64,000 bases of DNA from Herpetosiphonaceae bacterium (GTDB lineage Bacteria > Chloroflexota > Chloroflexia > Chloroflexales > Kallotenuaceae): the NCBI GenBank assembly GCA_036374795.1, contig DASUTC010000123.1:1-64000 (forward strand), read 5' to 3'. The translations under genes were made by a program, and so were the position numbers. The notes beneath the pieces were generated by a model. It made no database searches, had not been told where the DNA came from, and saw only the letters and a program-made list of their open reading frames with translations. Positions 18,976 through 29,042 of this stretch are shown here, piece by piece; position 1 is the stretch's first letter, and every line of letters starts with the position of its first letter.

Positions 18976-19005
18976 GGCCAGTCACGTTGTGACTGGCCGT
19001 TGTGT
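18976..19005. terminator. Terminator between the tRNA cluster and the converging epimerase gene
   Basis: A perfect 10-bp stem GGCCAGTCAC/GTGACTGGCC (18976-18985 with 18989-18998) has a 3-nt loop and is followed by GTTGTGTTT. On the other strand the stem is followed by TTCTT, so it may work in both directions. Confidence 0.8.
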
Positions 19006-20103
19006 TTAACTCAGCAGATCCTCGATGGGATCGACGCCGTGACCCGCGCTGACATGGCCGATCGAGAGCGTGCCGCCGTGTTGCAGCCAGCCGCCGCGCA
19101 AGGGCTGCTCGGCCATGAACATCGGTGTATCGAGATCCACGAACGAGAAGCCGCCCAGGCCCGCCGCGAAATGTGCGCTCATATTCATCGCCAGCAGCGT
19201 CTCGACCATCCCGCCGATCATCAGGCCGATCCCAGCCGCCTTGCAGATCGCCGCGATCGAGAGCGCCTCGACCACACCCGACTTCATCAGCTTGATATTG
19301 ACGACATGCGCCGCGCGCTCCTGGGCGATACGCAGCACATCTTCCGCAGTTGTCACCGACTCATCCGCCGCGACCGGCGTTGCGCCTGCGCGTGTCACCT
19401 GCGCGAGGCCATCGAGATCGTAGCGTGTCACCGGCTGCTCGAACAGCGCGATCGGAATATTAGCCGCGCGCAGGTGTTCCAGCAGCGCGAGCGCGCCTGA
19501 TGCGTCGTAGCCGCAGTTGCCGTCGAGCACCAGCGGCGCGTCGGGCACGGCGGCATGGATCGCCGCGATTCGCGCGAGGTCGAGATCGGGCGAGCCGCCG
19601 ATCTTGATCTTGATCGTCCTGATACCGCGCGCGGCGATCGAGCGAGCCGACTGTGCCGCATGCTCGATCGACCCGGCGGTAATCGTCATATCAGTCTCTA
19701 GCTCGGTACACGCGCCGCCGAAAAAGGCCCAGAGCGGAATGCCCGCCTGCCTGGTCAGCGCGTCGAGCAGCGCCGTTTCGAGCGCGCAGCGAGCGGCGGC
19801 GGCCTTTGGATCGGCGGCCTTTAGCTCAAGCGCGAGCGCGCGCCACTGCCGCGCATCACGGCCAAGCACCAGCGACCGAAGCGACTCAAGCGCGGCCAAT
19901 GTGCTCGCCTGAGTCTCGCCGGTGACGGCAGGAAAGGGCGCGGCCTCGCCGTAGCCGCGCGTACCGTCGGAGAGCCGCACCTCAAGCAGAACGTTGTGGG
20001 CAACCGGCTGTGCGCCCGTCGCAATCGCAAACGGCTCGATCAGCGGAACATCGAGAGGGCCGAAACGGAGATCGGCGATCGTGGTGGGCGTGGTGGCGTG
20101 CAT
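19006..20103 (-). CDS. Enolase-superfamily epimerase (dipeptide epimerase / muconate cycloisomerase-like)
   Basis: The 365-residue product has the two-domain enolase-superfamily fold. The catalytic residues of the muconate-lactonizing subgroup are visible: KxK in TIKIKIGG, metal ligands Asp (VLDGNCGY), Glu (LFEQPV) and Asp (VAADESV), and the second Lys in VNIKLMKSG. The GEAAPFPAVTGE block near the N-terminus resembles L-Ala-D/L-Glu (dipeptide) epimerases used in peptidoglycan recycling. o-Succinylbenzoate synthase or a cycloisomerase cannot be excluded. The ATG at 20103 follows AAGGAG; the frame's extension to 20166 is repeat-derived. It is monocistronic and converges on the tRNA cluster. Confidence 0.88.
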   Translation of the reverse strand: MHATTPTTIADLRFGPLDVPLIEPFAIATGAQPVAHNVLLEVRLSDGTRGYGEAAPFPAVTGETQASTLAALESLRSLVLGRDARQWRALALELKAADPKAAAARCALETALLDALTRQAGIPLWAFFGGACTELETDMTITAGSIEHAAQSARSIAARGIRTIKIKIGGSPDLDLARIAAIHAAVPDAPLVLDGNCGYDASGALALLEHLRAANIPIALFEQPVTRYDLDGLAQVTRAGATPVAADESVTTAEDVLRIAQERAAHVVNIKLMKSGVVEALSIAAICKAAGIGLMIGGMVETLLAMNMSAHFAAGLGGFSFVDLDTPMFMAEQPLRGGWLQHGGTLSIGHVSAGHGVDPIEDLLS

Positions 20104-20114
20104 ACGGCTCCTTC

Positions 20115-20229
20115 TAGGGAACAAAGAACAACGAAACAAAGAACAAAGCGGAGAACAAAGGAACAAGGGAACAAGCGAACAAAACGGCTAACTGCCTTGT
20201 TCCTTTGTTCCTTTGTTCCCTTGTTCCCT
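20115..20229. repeat. Heptad repeat, copy 6, with long inverted arms
   Basis: GAACAAA-type units (20117-20180) face GTTCCTTT-type units (20196-20227). A perfect 15-bp pair (20153-20167 with 20196-20210) can form a stem. The copy sits between divergent genes and would form a strong hairpin in either transcript. Confidence 0.85.
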
Positions 20230-20402
20230 ACGCTGGCTACAGCCATGATAGCGATCTGACAGCGCGATGAGTAAGTCCTACCAAAAATGAACGAAATCAT
20301 CATAGACGCATCACACCGCAAGTATACCCTTGCCGCGCGGTTTGCGCTATCGTTGAGGAGCAAGATTAAGCAACGCATCACCCCCCTTGCAAGGAGATAT
20401 TC

Positions 20403-21449
20403 ATGCCTGTCCTGCATCGATCGCATCGCCGAATGTATCCCATCTGGATCGGCTTGCTCGTCGCGCTGCTGCTCAGCGCCTGCGGCGCGCCAGCCGCGCC
20501 CTCACCATCACCAGCGCCTTCGGCATCGCCCTCGCCCGCAGCAGAAACACCCACGGCGCCCCAGACTAGCCAGGAGCCGACAGCGGCGACAGAGCCGCCA
20601 ACGCCCCAATCCGCTGCATTCGCCTACCTCTGGCCGACCAAACTCCCCGCCGGATTCGAGATCCGCCCCGCCGGATCTTCCATAGATTCCAATATGTTTA
20701 CGCTTGAACTCCACAACACCGCCGACAAATCGAGCGCTTTGCTGGTCGGCGGCAAAGCCAGCCCTGCGGCAGAGCCGCCCACCGACGCGGGACAGCGCGC
20801 AGAAGTCACCGTGCGCGGTGTCAAAGGCATGGCCTACCAGCGCGGCGCGGGCTACAGCCTCTACTGGGAAGAGCAGGGCACGCCCTACGCCATCATCGGC
20901 GGCCTCAGCCTCGACCAGAACAAGGCTATCACCGAGGCGCTTCAGAGCGTCGATTTCAGCACCTGGGAGAGCAACTTAGCCGAGGTCAGCGCTGGTGGTG
21001 GAGCCAACCCGCCCGCCGGTGGAGATACAAACCCGCCGCTCGACCCGACGCCACCGCCGCAGTTGGACGCCGTTCCCTACCTCTGGCCGATGAAACTCCC
21101 CGAAGGGCTGGCGATCGATCCTACACGCTCCTCGGCGGATCAGAGCGGCTTTTCCCTCGACTTCCGCAGCACCAGCGGCACGGAGCCGATCGCGTCGCTG
21201 GTTGGCGGCAAGGGCAGCCCCGCGAGTCAGCATCCCACCGACGCGGGACAGCGCGCAGAAGTCACCGTGCGCGGCGTGAAGGGCCTGGCCTACCAGCACG
21301 GCGCGGGCTACAGCCTCTACTGGGAAGAGCAGGGCACGCCCTACGCCATCATCGGCGGCCTCAGCCTCGACCAGAACAAGGCTATCACCGAGGCGCTTCA
21401 GAGCGTCGATCTTGCCACCTGGCAATCGCGCCTGGCGGAGATCAAATAG
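20403..21449 (+). CDS. Lipoprotein with two tandem copies of a DUF4367-like domain
   Basis: The 348-residue product has a signal peptide ending in a lipobox (LLLSACGA, Cys at residue 27) and a Pro/Ser/Thr-rich linker. Two copies of a domain of about 110 residues follow (about 77-190 and 220-345), each starting YLWPxKLPxG and containing TDAGQRAEVTVRGVKG. The fold resembles the DUF4367/outer-surface families, but this is a weak match from memory. It would be lipidated and anchored outside the membrane. AAGGAGAT precedes the ATG. The copies share about 175 bp of near-identical DNA at 456-bp spacing, which indicates recent duplication or gene conversion. Function is unknown. Confidence 0.85.
   Translation: MPVLHRSHRRMYPIWIGLLVALLLSACGAPAAPSPSPAPSASPSPAAETPTAPQTSQEPTAATEPPTPQSAAFAYLWPTKLPAGFEIRPAGSSIDSNMFTLELHNTADKSSALLVGGKASPAAEPPTDAGQRAEVTVRGVKGMAYQRGAGYSLYWEEQGTPYAIIGGLSLDQNKAITEALQSVDFSTWESNLAEVSAGGGANPPAGGDTNPPLDPTPPPQLDAVPYLWPMKLPEGLAIDPTRSSADQSGFSLDFRSTSGTEPIASLVGGKGSPASQHPTDAGQRAEVTVRGVKGLAYQHGAGYSLYWEEQGTPYAIIGGLSLDQNKAITEALQSVDLATWQSRLAEIK
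20781..20957 (+). repeat. Intragenic direct repeat, first copy
   Basis: This segment of the lipoprotein gene is repeated at 21237-21413 with only about a dozen differences. It encodes TDAGQRAEVTVRGVKG through EALQSVD. The 456-bp spacing equals 152 codons, so the frame is kept. Confidence 0.9.
21237..21413 (+). repeat. Intragenic direct repeat, second copy
   Basis: This is the partner of 20781-20957. The run from GCGCGGGCTACAGCCTCTAC to the GAGGCGCTTCAGAGCGTCGAT end is identical in both copies, third codon positions included, while the flanking parts of the two domains differ widely. Confidence 0.9.
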
Positions 21450-21493
21450 CATCGAGCGAGGCCACGATGCTAAAGCCATTCTCACCATCAATC

Positions 21494-21532
21494 AGCCAGG
21501 CTGCGCAGCTACGCGGCCTGGCTTGCTTTTTG
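21494..21532 (+). terminator. Terminator after the duplicated-domain lipoprotein gene
   Basis: A perfect 8-bp stem AGCCAGGC/GCCTGGCT (21494-21501 with 21516-21523) has a loop that can itself pair in part. It is followed by TGCTTTTTG. Confidence 0.75.
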
Positions 21533-21679
21533 CCAGCTCCCCGCGCCGCAGATCACACGCAGCAGCTATGCGCCACTTACATGCCCGATATAGGCGATCT
21601 AGCGCATTGTTGGCACGTCTGATGCGGGGTAAGATCCTATCAGCGAACAGCATCAAATACCACAAGGAGACAGGCTACC

Positions 21680-21892
21680 ATGACCAAGGAATTCAATGTT
21701 CCGGCGATTTCTTGCCAGCACTGCGTCAACGCGATCACCAAAGAAGTGACGAGCCTCAGCGGCGTCCAGAACGTCAAGGTCGATCTCGGCAGCAAGCGCG
21801 TCAGCGTTCAGGCCGACGATCAAGTCTCGACCGACGCGATCGTCAACGCGATCAACGAGGCGGGCTACGACGACGTAACAGTGCTGAATTGA
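21680..21892 (+). CDS. CopZ-like heavy-metal-associated (HMA) protein
   Basis: The 70-residue single HMA domain has the metal-binding loop ISCQHC (CxxC; Met of the usual MxCxxC is replaced by Ile). The typical ending is AINEAGYDDVTVLN. Such proteins ferry Cu(I) in the cytoplasm and pass it to CopA-type ATPases; a copA gene lies 1.2 kb downstream on the same strand. AAGGAG precedes the ATG at good spacing. No CsoR or CueR gene is visible in the window, so the metal sensor must be elsewhere. Confidence 0.93.
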   Translation: MTKEFNVPAISCQHCVNAITKEVTSLSGVQNVKVDLGSKRVSVQADDQVSTDAIVNAINEAGYDDVTVLN

Positions 21893-21919
21893 TCTGGCGC
21901 GCTTTCACAATCGCATCTG

Positions 21920-21947
21920 GTAGGGGCGGAGTGGACTCCGCCCCTAC
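21920..21947. repeat. GTAGGGGCGGAGT perfect palindrome
   Basis: GTAGGGGCGGAGT (21920-21932) and ACTCCGCCCCTAC (21935-21947) form a perfect 13-bp palindrome around GG. It lies between the copZ-like and Gfo/Idh genes and is related to the element at 13773-13823. Confidence 0.85.
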
Positions 21948-21962
21948 GAAGGCCAGCATGAT

Positions 21963-23018
21963 ATGACCATCGGAGTGATTGGCACAGGCTGGAGCACGCG
22001 CGTCCAGATCCCGGCGTTTCGCGCCGCAGGATTAGAAGTCGTCGCGCTGGCCGGGCGCAACCGCGACAAAACGCGGCGGCTGGCTCAGGAGCAAAACGTC
22101 GGCTTTGCCACGGACGACTGGCGCGATGTGCTCCGGCGCGACGAGGTCCGGCTTGTCAGCATCGTCACACCGCCTAATCTGCACAAAGAGATGGCGATCG
22201 CGGCGCTTGAGGCGGGCAAGCATGTCGTGTGCGAAAAGCCGATGGCGCTGGACGCCAACGAAACGAAGGCGATGGTTGAGGCGGCCCGGAGGCACAGCCA
22301 GCTCTTCACGCTGATCGATCACGAGCTACGCTGCCTGCCGTCGCTGCACCTGGCGCGGCGGCAAATCCAGAGCGGCAGCCTGGGAGCGCTACGCCACGTC
22401 GAGGCGACGATCATCGGCAGCTCACGGAGCGATCCGAGCCGTCCGTGGACATGGTGGAGCGACGCGGAGCAGGGCGGCGGTGTGCTCGGCGCGCTCGGCT
22501 CGCACATGATCGATCAGATCCGGTTCTTGCTCGGCCCGATCGCCGCCGTCAACGGGCTGACCCACATATGTATTCGCGAGCGTCCCGGCGATACCGGCCC
22601 CAGAGCGGTGACAGCCGACGACTACAGCGCGCTGCTGCTGCGTCTGGCGAATGGCGTGCCCGGCACGATCACCATGAGCGCAGTTGCGGGCGTCGCCGAG
22701 CCAACACGCATGACCGCGCACTTCGAGCGCGGAGCGCTGCGTATCGAAGCGGGACGGCTCTTGCTCTCGGAGGGCGGTAGCGACTTCCGCGATCTCACGC
22801 CCACCGACTCGGTCGATATTCCTGACGAGCTGCGCGGCGGCGAGTTTCCACGCGGCTCGGTGTATCTGGGCCACGCGCTCAAGCGGGCGCTGAACGGCGA
22901 CCTCACGGCGCTGGCGGAGGCGGCAACCTTCGTCGACGGCGATCGGGTGCAGCGCATTCTGGACGCGGCACGTCGCTCAAGCGCGACCAACGGCGGATGG
23001 ATTGGCATAGAGGATTAA
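21963..23018 (+). CDS. Gfo/Idh/MocA-family oxidoreductase
   Basis: The 351-residue product has an N-terminal Rossmann fold ([16 protein letters not shown]) and the family motif [10 protein letters not shown] with its catalytic-region Lys. The C-terminal alpha/beta domain includes [21 protein letters not shown], whose His is near the substrate in relatives. Members oxidise or reduce sugars, inositols or bile pigments with NAD(P). The substrate cannot be read from sequence. It lies between a copper chaperone-like gene and copA, 46 bp before copA, and may be a chance neighbour. The start ATG at 21963 has no good Shine-Dalgarno. Confidence 0.9.
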   Translation: MTIGVIGTGWSTRVQIPAFRAAGLEVVALAGRNRDKTRRLAQEQNVGFATDDWRDVLRRDEVRLVSIVTPPNLHKEMAIAALEAGKHVVCEKPMALDANETKAMVEAARRHSQLFTLIDHELRCLPSLHLARRQIQSGSLGALRHVEATIIGSSRSDPSRPWTWWSDAEQGGGVLGALGSHMIDQIRFLLGPIAAVNGLTHICIRERPGDTGPRAVTADDYSALLLRLANGVPGTITMSAVAGVAEPTRMTAHFERGALRIEAGRLLLSEGGSDFRDLTPTDSVDIPDELRGGEFPRGSVYLGHALKRALNGDLTALAEAATFVDGDRVQRILDAARRSSATNGGWIGIED

Positions 23019-23064
23019 GCGCGGCGAGACTGATGCTCGCTGTCGGAAACGGTTGGATAACGTT

Positions 23065-25626
23065 ATGGCTACCAAACAACTGAAGCTACCCGTCACGGGT
23101 ATGACCTGCGCCTCGTGCGCCAATCGGATCGAGCGCGGCCTGAAGAAGGTCGGCGGTGTCGAGCATGCGCAGGTCAACCTGGCAAGCGAGCAGGCGACTA
23201 TCAATTTCGATCCGCAGCAGGTACAGCCGCCCGCGCTGATCGCGGCGATCGAGGGCAGCGGCTACGGCGTGATCACCGACCGCGTCGAGTTTCCTGTCAC
23301 GGGCATGACCTGCGCCTCGTGCCAGACGCGCGTCGAAAAAGCGCTGCGCAAAGTCGACGGCGTGCTGAGCGCCAACGTCAACCTCGCAACCGAGCGCGCG
23401 GTCGTCGAGTATGCGCCCGGCGTCGCCGATTGGACGACGCTGAAGGCAGCGGTGGAGGCGGCAGGCTACGGCGTGATCGAGCCTGCGGCTGAGGATGCGG
23501 CGGAGCACGAGGACATCGAGGCGGCGGCCCGGCGGGCGGAGGTTGCCAACCAGCGCCGTAAGCTGATCGTCGCGGCTGTGTTTGGCCTGCCGCTGTTCTT
23601 GCTGGCGATGGCGCGCGACCTGGGCGTGATCTCGCCCTGGCTCACGCCCTACTGGGCGGCGGTCGAGGGCCAGATGGCGCACGAGGGCACCAACATCCAC
23701 CACTACCCGGCCTACGCCGATATGCTCAACTGGCTGTTCCTGGCGCTGGCGACTCCGGTGCAGTTCTACGCAGGCCGCGACTTCTACCGCAATGCCTGGA
23801 AGGCGCTGCGCCACGGCACGGCCAACATGGACACACTGATCGCGATCGGCTCGTCGGCGGCGTATTTCTACAGCCTCGCGCTGATCGTCTCCGGCGCTCC
23901 CGGCCACGTCTATCTTGAGACGGCGGCGGTGATCATCGCGCTGATCCTGCTCGGTCGCTTCCTTGAGGTCCGCGCCAAGAGCCAGACCAGCGCTGCGATC
24001 AAGGCGCTGATCGGCTTGCAGCCACGCACGGCGCGGATCATGCGCGGCGGCGCCGAGGCCGACGTGCCGATCGCCGAGGTGCGCGTGGGCGACATTGTGG
24101 TAGTGCGGCCCGGCGAGAAAGTGCCGGTCGACGGCGTGCTGACCAGCGGCCAGTCGACGATCGACGAGAGCATGCTGTCGGGCGAGAGCATGCCGGTCGA
24201 GAAGCGCGTGGGCGACAACGTGATCGGCGCGACGATCAACCGGTCGGGCGCGTTCCAGTTCCGGGCGACGCGCGTCGGCAAAGACACGGCGCTGGCGCAG
24301 ATCATCCGGCTGGTGCAGGAGGCGCAAGGCTCGAAAGCGCCCGTCCAGCGGCTGGCCGATCAGATCTCGGCGGTCTTCGTCCCGATCGTGATTGGGATCG
24401 CACTGGTGACGTTCCTGGCCTGGTACTTCATCGGCGGCGCGAGCTTCACCCAGGCGTTGATCTTCGCGGTCGCGGTGCTGGTGATCGCCTGCCCGTGCGC
24501 GCTTGGCCTCGCCACGCCGACCGCGATTATGGTTGGGACGGGCTCCGGCGCTGAGCACGGCATTCTGATCAAAAACGCCGAGGCGCTGGAGCGCGCCAGC
24601 GGGATCACGACCGTCGTGCTGGATAAAACCGGCACGATCACCGAGGGCGAGCCGACGGTGACGGATGTGGTCGCGGGCGGAGCGCAAACAGGCGGGGATC
24701 AGCGGGTCTTGCAGCTTGCGGCCAGCGTGGAGCGCAACTCGGAGCATCCGCTGGGCGAGGCGATCGTGCGGGCGGCGCAGACGCAAGGGCTGGCGCTGGC
24801 ACCGACGGAGCGCTTCGAGGCGCTGGCCGGGCACGGCGTGCGCGCCGAGGTCGAGGGGCGCACGGTGCTGGTTGGCTCGCCACGGCTGATGCGCGATCAT
24901 GGCCTGGCGATCGACGCGATCGAGTCCGCGATCGTGGGGCTGCAAAGCGACGGCAAGACCGCAGTCGTAGTCGCCGCCGACCGCGAGGTGCTGGGCGTGA
25001 TCGGCATCGCCGACACGATCAAGGAAACCTCGCCTGCCGCCATCGCGGAGCTGAAGCGCCTGGGCCTGCACGCGATTATGCTGACCGGCGATAACCGCCG
25101 CACGGCAGAGGCGATCGGGCGACGGGTGGGCCTCACGCCCGACGATGTGCTCTCCGACGTGCTGCCGGAGGCGAAGGCTGCCGAAGTCAAGCGCTTACAG
25201 TCGGGCGGCCAGATCACGGCGATGGTCGGTGACGGCATCAACGATGCGCCCGCGCTGGCCCAGGCCGACATCGGCATCGCGATGGGCACGGGCACCGATG
25301 TGGCGATGGAAGCCGCCGACATTACGCTGCTGCGCGGCGACCTGCGCTCGGTAGCCCAGGCGATCAAGCTGTCGAAGCAGACGATGCGAACGATCAAATG
25401 GAATCTCTTCTGGGCCTTTGCGTACAACGTCGTCGGCATTCCGGTCGCGGCGGGCCTGTTCTATCCCTTCACGGGCTTGCAGCTCTCGCCGATGATCGCC
25501 GCCGGTGCGATGGCCTTCTCGTCGGTGTTCGTCGTCACGAACTCGCTGCGGTTGCGGCGGCTCAAGCTTGAGCCGGTCGCGGCCACTCAGCAGCCTCACC
25601 CGCAGCTTGCGCCGCAGCGCGCATAA
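23065..25626 (+). CDS. copA: Copper-translocating P1B-type ATPase with two HMA domains
   Basis: The 853-residue heavy-metal ATPase begins with two HMA domains, each with GMTCASC (CxxC at about residues 15-18 and 83-86). About eight membrane helices follow, including a pair before the actuator motif LSGESMP. The transport motif [11 protein letters not shown] (CPC), the phosphorylation motif DKTGT, the P1B motif SEHPLG, and [13 protein letters not shown] are all present. CPC with two CxxC domains indicates Cu(I) export. The ATG at 23065 is chosen over a TTG at 23053. A strong terminator follows. Together with the upstream HMA protein it forms a copper-efflux module. Confidence 0.95.
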   Translation: MATKQLKLPVTGMTCASCANRIERGLKKVGGVEHAQVNLASEQATINFDPQQVQPPALIAAIEGSGYGVITDRVEFPVTGMTCASCQTRVEKALRKVDGVLSANVNLATERAVVEYAPGVADWTTLKAAVEAAGYGVIEPAAEDAAEHEDIEAAARRAEVANQRRKLIVAAVFGLPLFLLAMARDLGVISPWLTPYWAAVEGQMAHEGTNIHHYPAYADMLNWLFLALATPVQFYAGRDFYRNAWKALRHGTANMDTLIAIGSSAAYFYSLALIVSGAPGHVYLETAAVIIALILLGRFLEVRAKSQTSAAIKALIGLQPRTARIMRGGAEADVPIAEVRVGDIVVVRPGEKVPVDGVLTSGQSTIDESMLSGESMPVEKRVGDNVIGATINRSGAFQFRATRVGKDTALAQIIRLVQEAQGSKAPVQRLADQISAVFVPIVIGIALVTFLAWYFIGGASFTQALIFAVAVLVIACPCALGLATPTAIMVGTGSGAEHGILIKNAEALERASGITTVVLDKTGTITEGEPTVTDVVAGGAQTGGDQRVLQLAASVERNSEHPLGEAIVRAAQTQGLALAPTERFEALAGHGVRAEVEGRTVLVGSPRLMRDHGLAIDAIESAIVGLQSDGKTAVVVAADREVLGVIGIADTIKETSPAAIAELKRLGLHAIMLTGDNRRTAEAIGRRVGLTPDDVLSDVLPEAKAAEVKRLQSGGQITAMVGDGINDAPALAQADIGIAMGTGTDVAMEAADITLLRGDLRSVAQAIKLSKQTMRTIKWNLFWAFAYNVVGIPVAAGLFYPFTGLQLSPMIAAGAMAFSSVFVVTNSLRLRRLKLEPVAATQQPHPQLAPQRA

Positions 25627-25634
25627 CATCATCC

Positions 25635-25675
25635 GCGCGTCCTGATGCAGCGATGTGTCAGGACGCGCTTTTTTT
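25635..25675 (+). terminator. Intrinsic terminator of copA
   Basis: A perfect 11-bp stem GCGCGTCCTGA/TCAGGACGCGC (25635-25645 with 25658-25668) is followed by seven T residues. Confidence 0.95.
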
Positions 25676-25857
25676 GATTCGTCTGCACGACGCTGACCAG
25701 CCACGAAGACGCACGCCGAAACCACATCGAAGCTGAGCGTCGCCGATCGATGCTGCGATGCGCTTGCTTTTGGCGGCTTTCAAACTATAATCAACCATGA
25801 AGATATGCACGATAGAAAGTTCCTGCTTCGATTACGACGCTCAACCCAGGCGAGCAC

Positions 25858-26718
<861 letters not shown>

Positions 26719-26980
26719 TGGTACATTACCGAATAACTTCGAGCGCCGAGCCGTCTATCGAACGATAGATAACGTAAATTCATGTACAACAAGTTGCCGC
26801 GTAGATTATAGTCGCCACAGTGCAGCCTGATACTGATGTCCTCCTAGCATCCCAATAAATATATTGCTCGTGTGATTTCCATGATTCGTTCCTTCTGCAT
26901 ACCTCACAGCATACATAAATCGTGTCATGATGGTAACAATTGCTCCAAGCGGCGATAGTCGCGGGCTGCATCACATCATC
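26719..26980. other. AT-rich convergent intergenic region
   Basis: About 260 bp between converging genes is clearly richer in A+T than its surroundings (for example AATAAATATATTG near 26850). It includes a 7-bp inverted repeat TCTATCG/CGATAGA near 26753-26769. I see no convincing gene or RNA in it. Confidence 0.5.
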
Positions 26981-28024
26981 TCACCCGCCATACTCAGGCG
27001 GAAACACCAGATAGACGGCGCGCCCCGAATGCTGCCACGCTTTGCAAAATTGCGCGCGCGGATAGCTGCGCCGCACCGACTCGCCGCGACGCGGGTCGGC
27101 GGCGGGATCGTTGACGATCACATCGCCGTTCGGCGCGATGCCCACGACGACGACTAGATGCCCGTTGCTGTGTCCGACGGGCGCGCCCTCAAGCTCGCCA
27201 TCCTGCCACGCAATGCTGGCAACCACCGGCACGCCTGCGGCAAGCCAGTGCGCCAGATCGCCCAGATCGCGCAGCCGCACGACATAGCCTTCCAGTCCCA
27301 GCGTCGCCGCATACGCCGTATTGAACGGCCAGTTACCGGTTCCGTCGTACTCCGAGTCGTACACGGCGGGCGCGACAATGTCGGGCACCGCCTGCATATC
27401 GGCGAAGCGCGCAAGCTGCGGCATGCGGGTCCGATCGAACCAGTAGGCCAGCAGCATTGTCAGCGACGTAGGCGAGCACCAGACAGGGCCGCCGCCGGGA
27501 TAGATCATCTGCGAGCGCTCAGGCACCGGCAGCGGCTCGATCGTGCTCATCGGCGCGGGCTGCGCAGCCTCTGCGGACTCTGGATCGAGCGCCACGGCAA
27601 CGCCACGCAGCACCGGCGACGCCTCGCCCGTCCGACGCAGCACAGCGCGCCACTGCACGGCCTGCGCAGGCTGTCGCAGCAGCAGCGTATCGGTCGCAAC
27701 CTCGGCGTCGGCGTCGGACTGGCCGGGTACGCTGTGCCGGAGCGTCTCATCGGATGACCACTCGGCGAGCGTGTACCAGCGCGTCCAGCGTCCATCAAGC
27801 TCGGCGCGCAGCCGCACGACGATCGACGTTCCGGCTGGCGCATCGGCCTGCCAGGAAGGAATAGCCTGCGTCCAGGCACCAAGGTAGGGCGCGCTCGTCA
27901 CCTGTCCCTCGCGCGCATCTGCGGTCAGCACAACTCCCTGCGGCTCAAGATAGACAGTGTGCTCAAACGTCACCGTCGGATCGGCGGCACGCCAGCGCAG
28001 CAGCCAGGGCGGCAATATCGTCAT
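26981..28024 (-). CDS. C39-like peptidase family protein
   Basis: The 347-residue product has an N-terminal half (about 1-165) that looks like a beta-sandwich or accessory domain. The C-terminal papain-like peptidase_C39_2 domain shows the Cys in WCSPTSLTMLLAYW, the His in NGHLVVVVGI and a downstream Asp/Asn in VIVNDPAAD. These form a Cys-His-Asp/Asn arrangement. No export signal is obvious, so the location is uncertain. The second ATG (28024) is chosen because GAGGAG is 6 nt upstream; 28027 would give 3 nt. It is a single gene; the substrate is unknown. Confidence 0.85.
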   Translation of the reverse strand: MTILPPWLLRWRAADPTVTFEHTVYLEPQGVVLTADAREGQVTSAPYLGAWTQAIPSWQADAPAGTSIVVRLRAELDGRWTRWYTLAEWSSDETLRHSVPGQSDADAEVATDTLLLRQPAQAVQWRAVLRRTGEASPVLRGVAVALDPESAEAAQPAPMSTIEPLPVPERSQMIYPGGGPVWCSPTSLTMLLAYWFDRTRMPQLARFADMQAVPDIVAPAVYDSEYDGTGNWPFNTAYAATLGLEGYVVRLRDLGDLAHWLAAGVPVVASIAWQDGELEGAPVGHSNGHLVVVVGIAPNGDVIVNDPAADPRRGESVRRSYPRAQFCKAWQHSGRAVYLVFPPEYGG

Positions 28025-28159
28025 CATCGACTCCTCGATCTACCATCGGTTTGCACAGCGCATTATAATGGAGATACCGGACGACACGTGCGTATCGCCA
28101 GGAGCGATCCGTAGCGTGTCCGGCTGAAGCTACGCTTTACTCCCATAAGGATGATGATG

Positions 28160-28741
28160 ATGTCTACGACCCGCGTACTGATTGCGGAAGACAACGAGTT
28201 AGTCTCGCTGACGCTTGAGGAGCAGCTCACCAACTTAGGCTACACCGTAGTCGGCGTGGCGCGCACGGGCGTCGAAGCCGTACGCCTGTGTACGCAGCTC
28301 AGCCCGGATATTGTGATCATGGATATGCAGATGCCGGAGCTGGGCGGCGATGCCGCAGCGCAGCAGATCGCCAAGCAGCATCCCACGCCGGTGGTAATGC
28401 TCACGGCGTACAGCGACACCGAGCATATTCGCAAAGCCGAATCTTCGGGCGCGCTCGGCTATCTGGTCAAGCCGATCAATCCCGAAGAGCTGCCGCCCGC
28501 GATCGACGTAGCAATCGCCCGCTTCCGCGAGATGCAGCGGCTCCGCGAGCAGGTCGATACGCTTCAGGAGACGCTGGAATCGCGCAAAGTGATCGAGCGC
28601 GCCAAAGGCATTCTGATGCAGCGCCGCCAGATGAGCGAGGATGAGGCATACGATCTGATGCGGCAGCGCGCCCGCGAGCGGCACTGCAAAGTCAAAGACA
28701 TCGCTCAGGCGATCGTCGAGGCGGAGTCGCTGCTGTCGTAG
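28160..28741 (+). CDS. Response regulator with ANTAR RNA-binding domain
   Basis: The 193-residue product has a canonical receiver domain (LIAEDNE; phospho-acceptor Asp in VIMDMQMPE; Thr in MLTAYSD; Lys in LVKPIN). A helical linker follows, then a C-terminal ANTAR domain (KVIERAKGILMQRRQMSEDEAYDLMRQRA). ANTAR proteins bind paired hexaloop hairpins in mRNA and prevent transcription termination, controlling for example nitrogen or amide use. I saw no clear two-hairpin target nearby. Four in-frame ATGs lie at 28151-28160; AAGGA at 28147-28151 best suits the one at 28160 (or 28157). No kinase gene is adjacent. Confidence 0.92.
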   Translation: MSTTRVLIAEDNELVSLTLEEQLTNLGYTVVGVARTGVEAVRLCTQLSPDIVIMDMQMPELGGDAAAQQIAKQHPTPVVMLTAYSDTEHIRKAESSGALGYLVKPINPEELPPAIDVAIARFREMQRLREQVDTLQETLESRKVIERAKGILMQRRQMSEDEAYDLMRQRARERHCKVKDIAQAIVEAESLLS

Positions 28742-28760
28742 GAGATCGAACGAACTAACG

Positions 28761-28902
28761 GACAAAAGAACAAGGGAACAAAGGGGAACCAAGAACCAAG
28801 AACTAAGCACGCCTTCCCCCGCGCCTGTGCCGCAGGCCGCGCGGGCCGGGAGGGGGTGGCCCGCAGGGCCGGGGTGAGGGCCTGGAACTCGCAACTTGGG
28901 AA
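28761..28902. repeat. Heptad/GC-rich composite repeat, copy 7
   Basis: GAACAAGGGAACAAA and GAACCAA units (28767-28803) are followed by a GC-rich block with short palindromes (28811-28872), then GTGAGGGCCTGGAACTCGCAACTTGG. The block order (heptads, GC palindrome, GTGAGGGCCTG, AACTCGAAA-like) matches the copy at 5.6 kb. Confidence 0.8.
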
Positions 28903-29007
28903 GCAGCGTAGCTTATGTGAGCACGTCGGATCGGGCTGGAAGCCGGGACTGATGCGTTTCGCCGGGTCCTACTGCTCCAGGGCCAAGCTGCGCATCGCGG
29001 AGTGCGC
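28903..29007. other. Intergenic spacer before the RNA promoter
   Basis: The gap from 28742 to 29230 has no protein gene. It holds the composite repeat (to 28902), this spacer in which I see nothing, then a promoter and a probable small RNA (29008-29155), and finally the SWIM gene leader. Confidence 0.5.
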
Positions 29008-29036
29008 TTGACGCCCTGTAGGAGCTATGGGATAAT
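29008..29036 (+). promoter_or_regulatory. Strong sigma-70-like promoter upstream of an RNA candidate
   Basis: TTGACG (29008-29013), an exact 17-bp spacer and GATAAT (29031-29036). Each hexamer has a single mismatch to consensus. Transcription would begin near 29043, 190 nt before the next coding region. Confidence 0.7.
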
Positions 29037-29042
29037 AAAGTC

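Noticed and set aside
23086-25071. Minus-strand open frame of 661 codons opposite copA
   Set aside because: copA has all P-type ATPase motifs. The opposite frame is low-complexity Arg/His/Asp-rich and has no recognisable domain.
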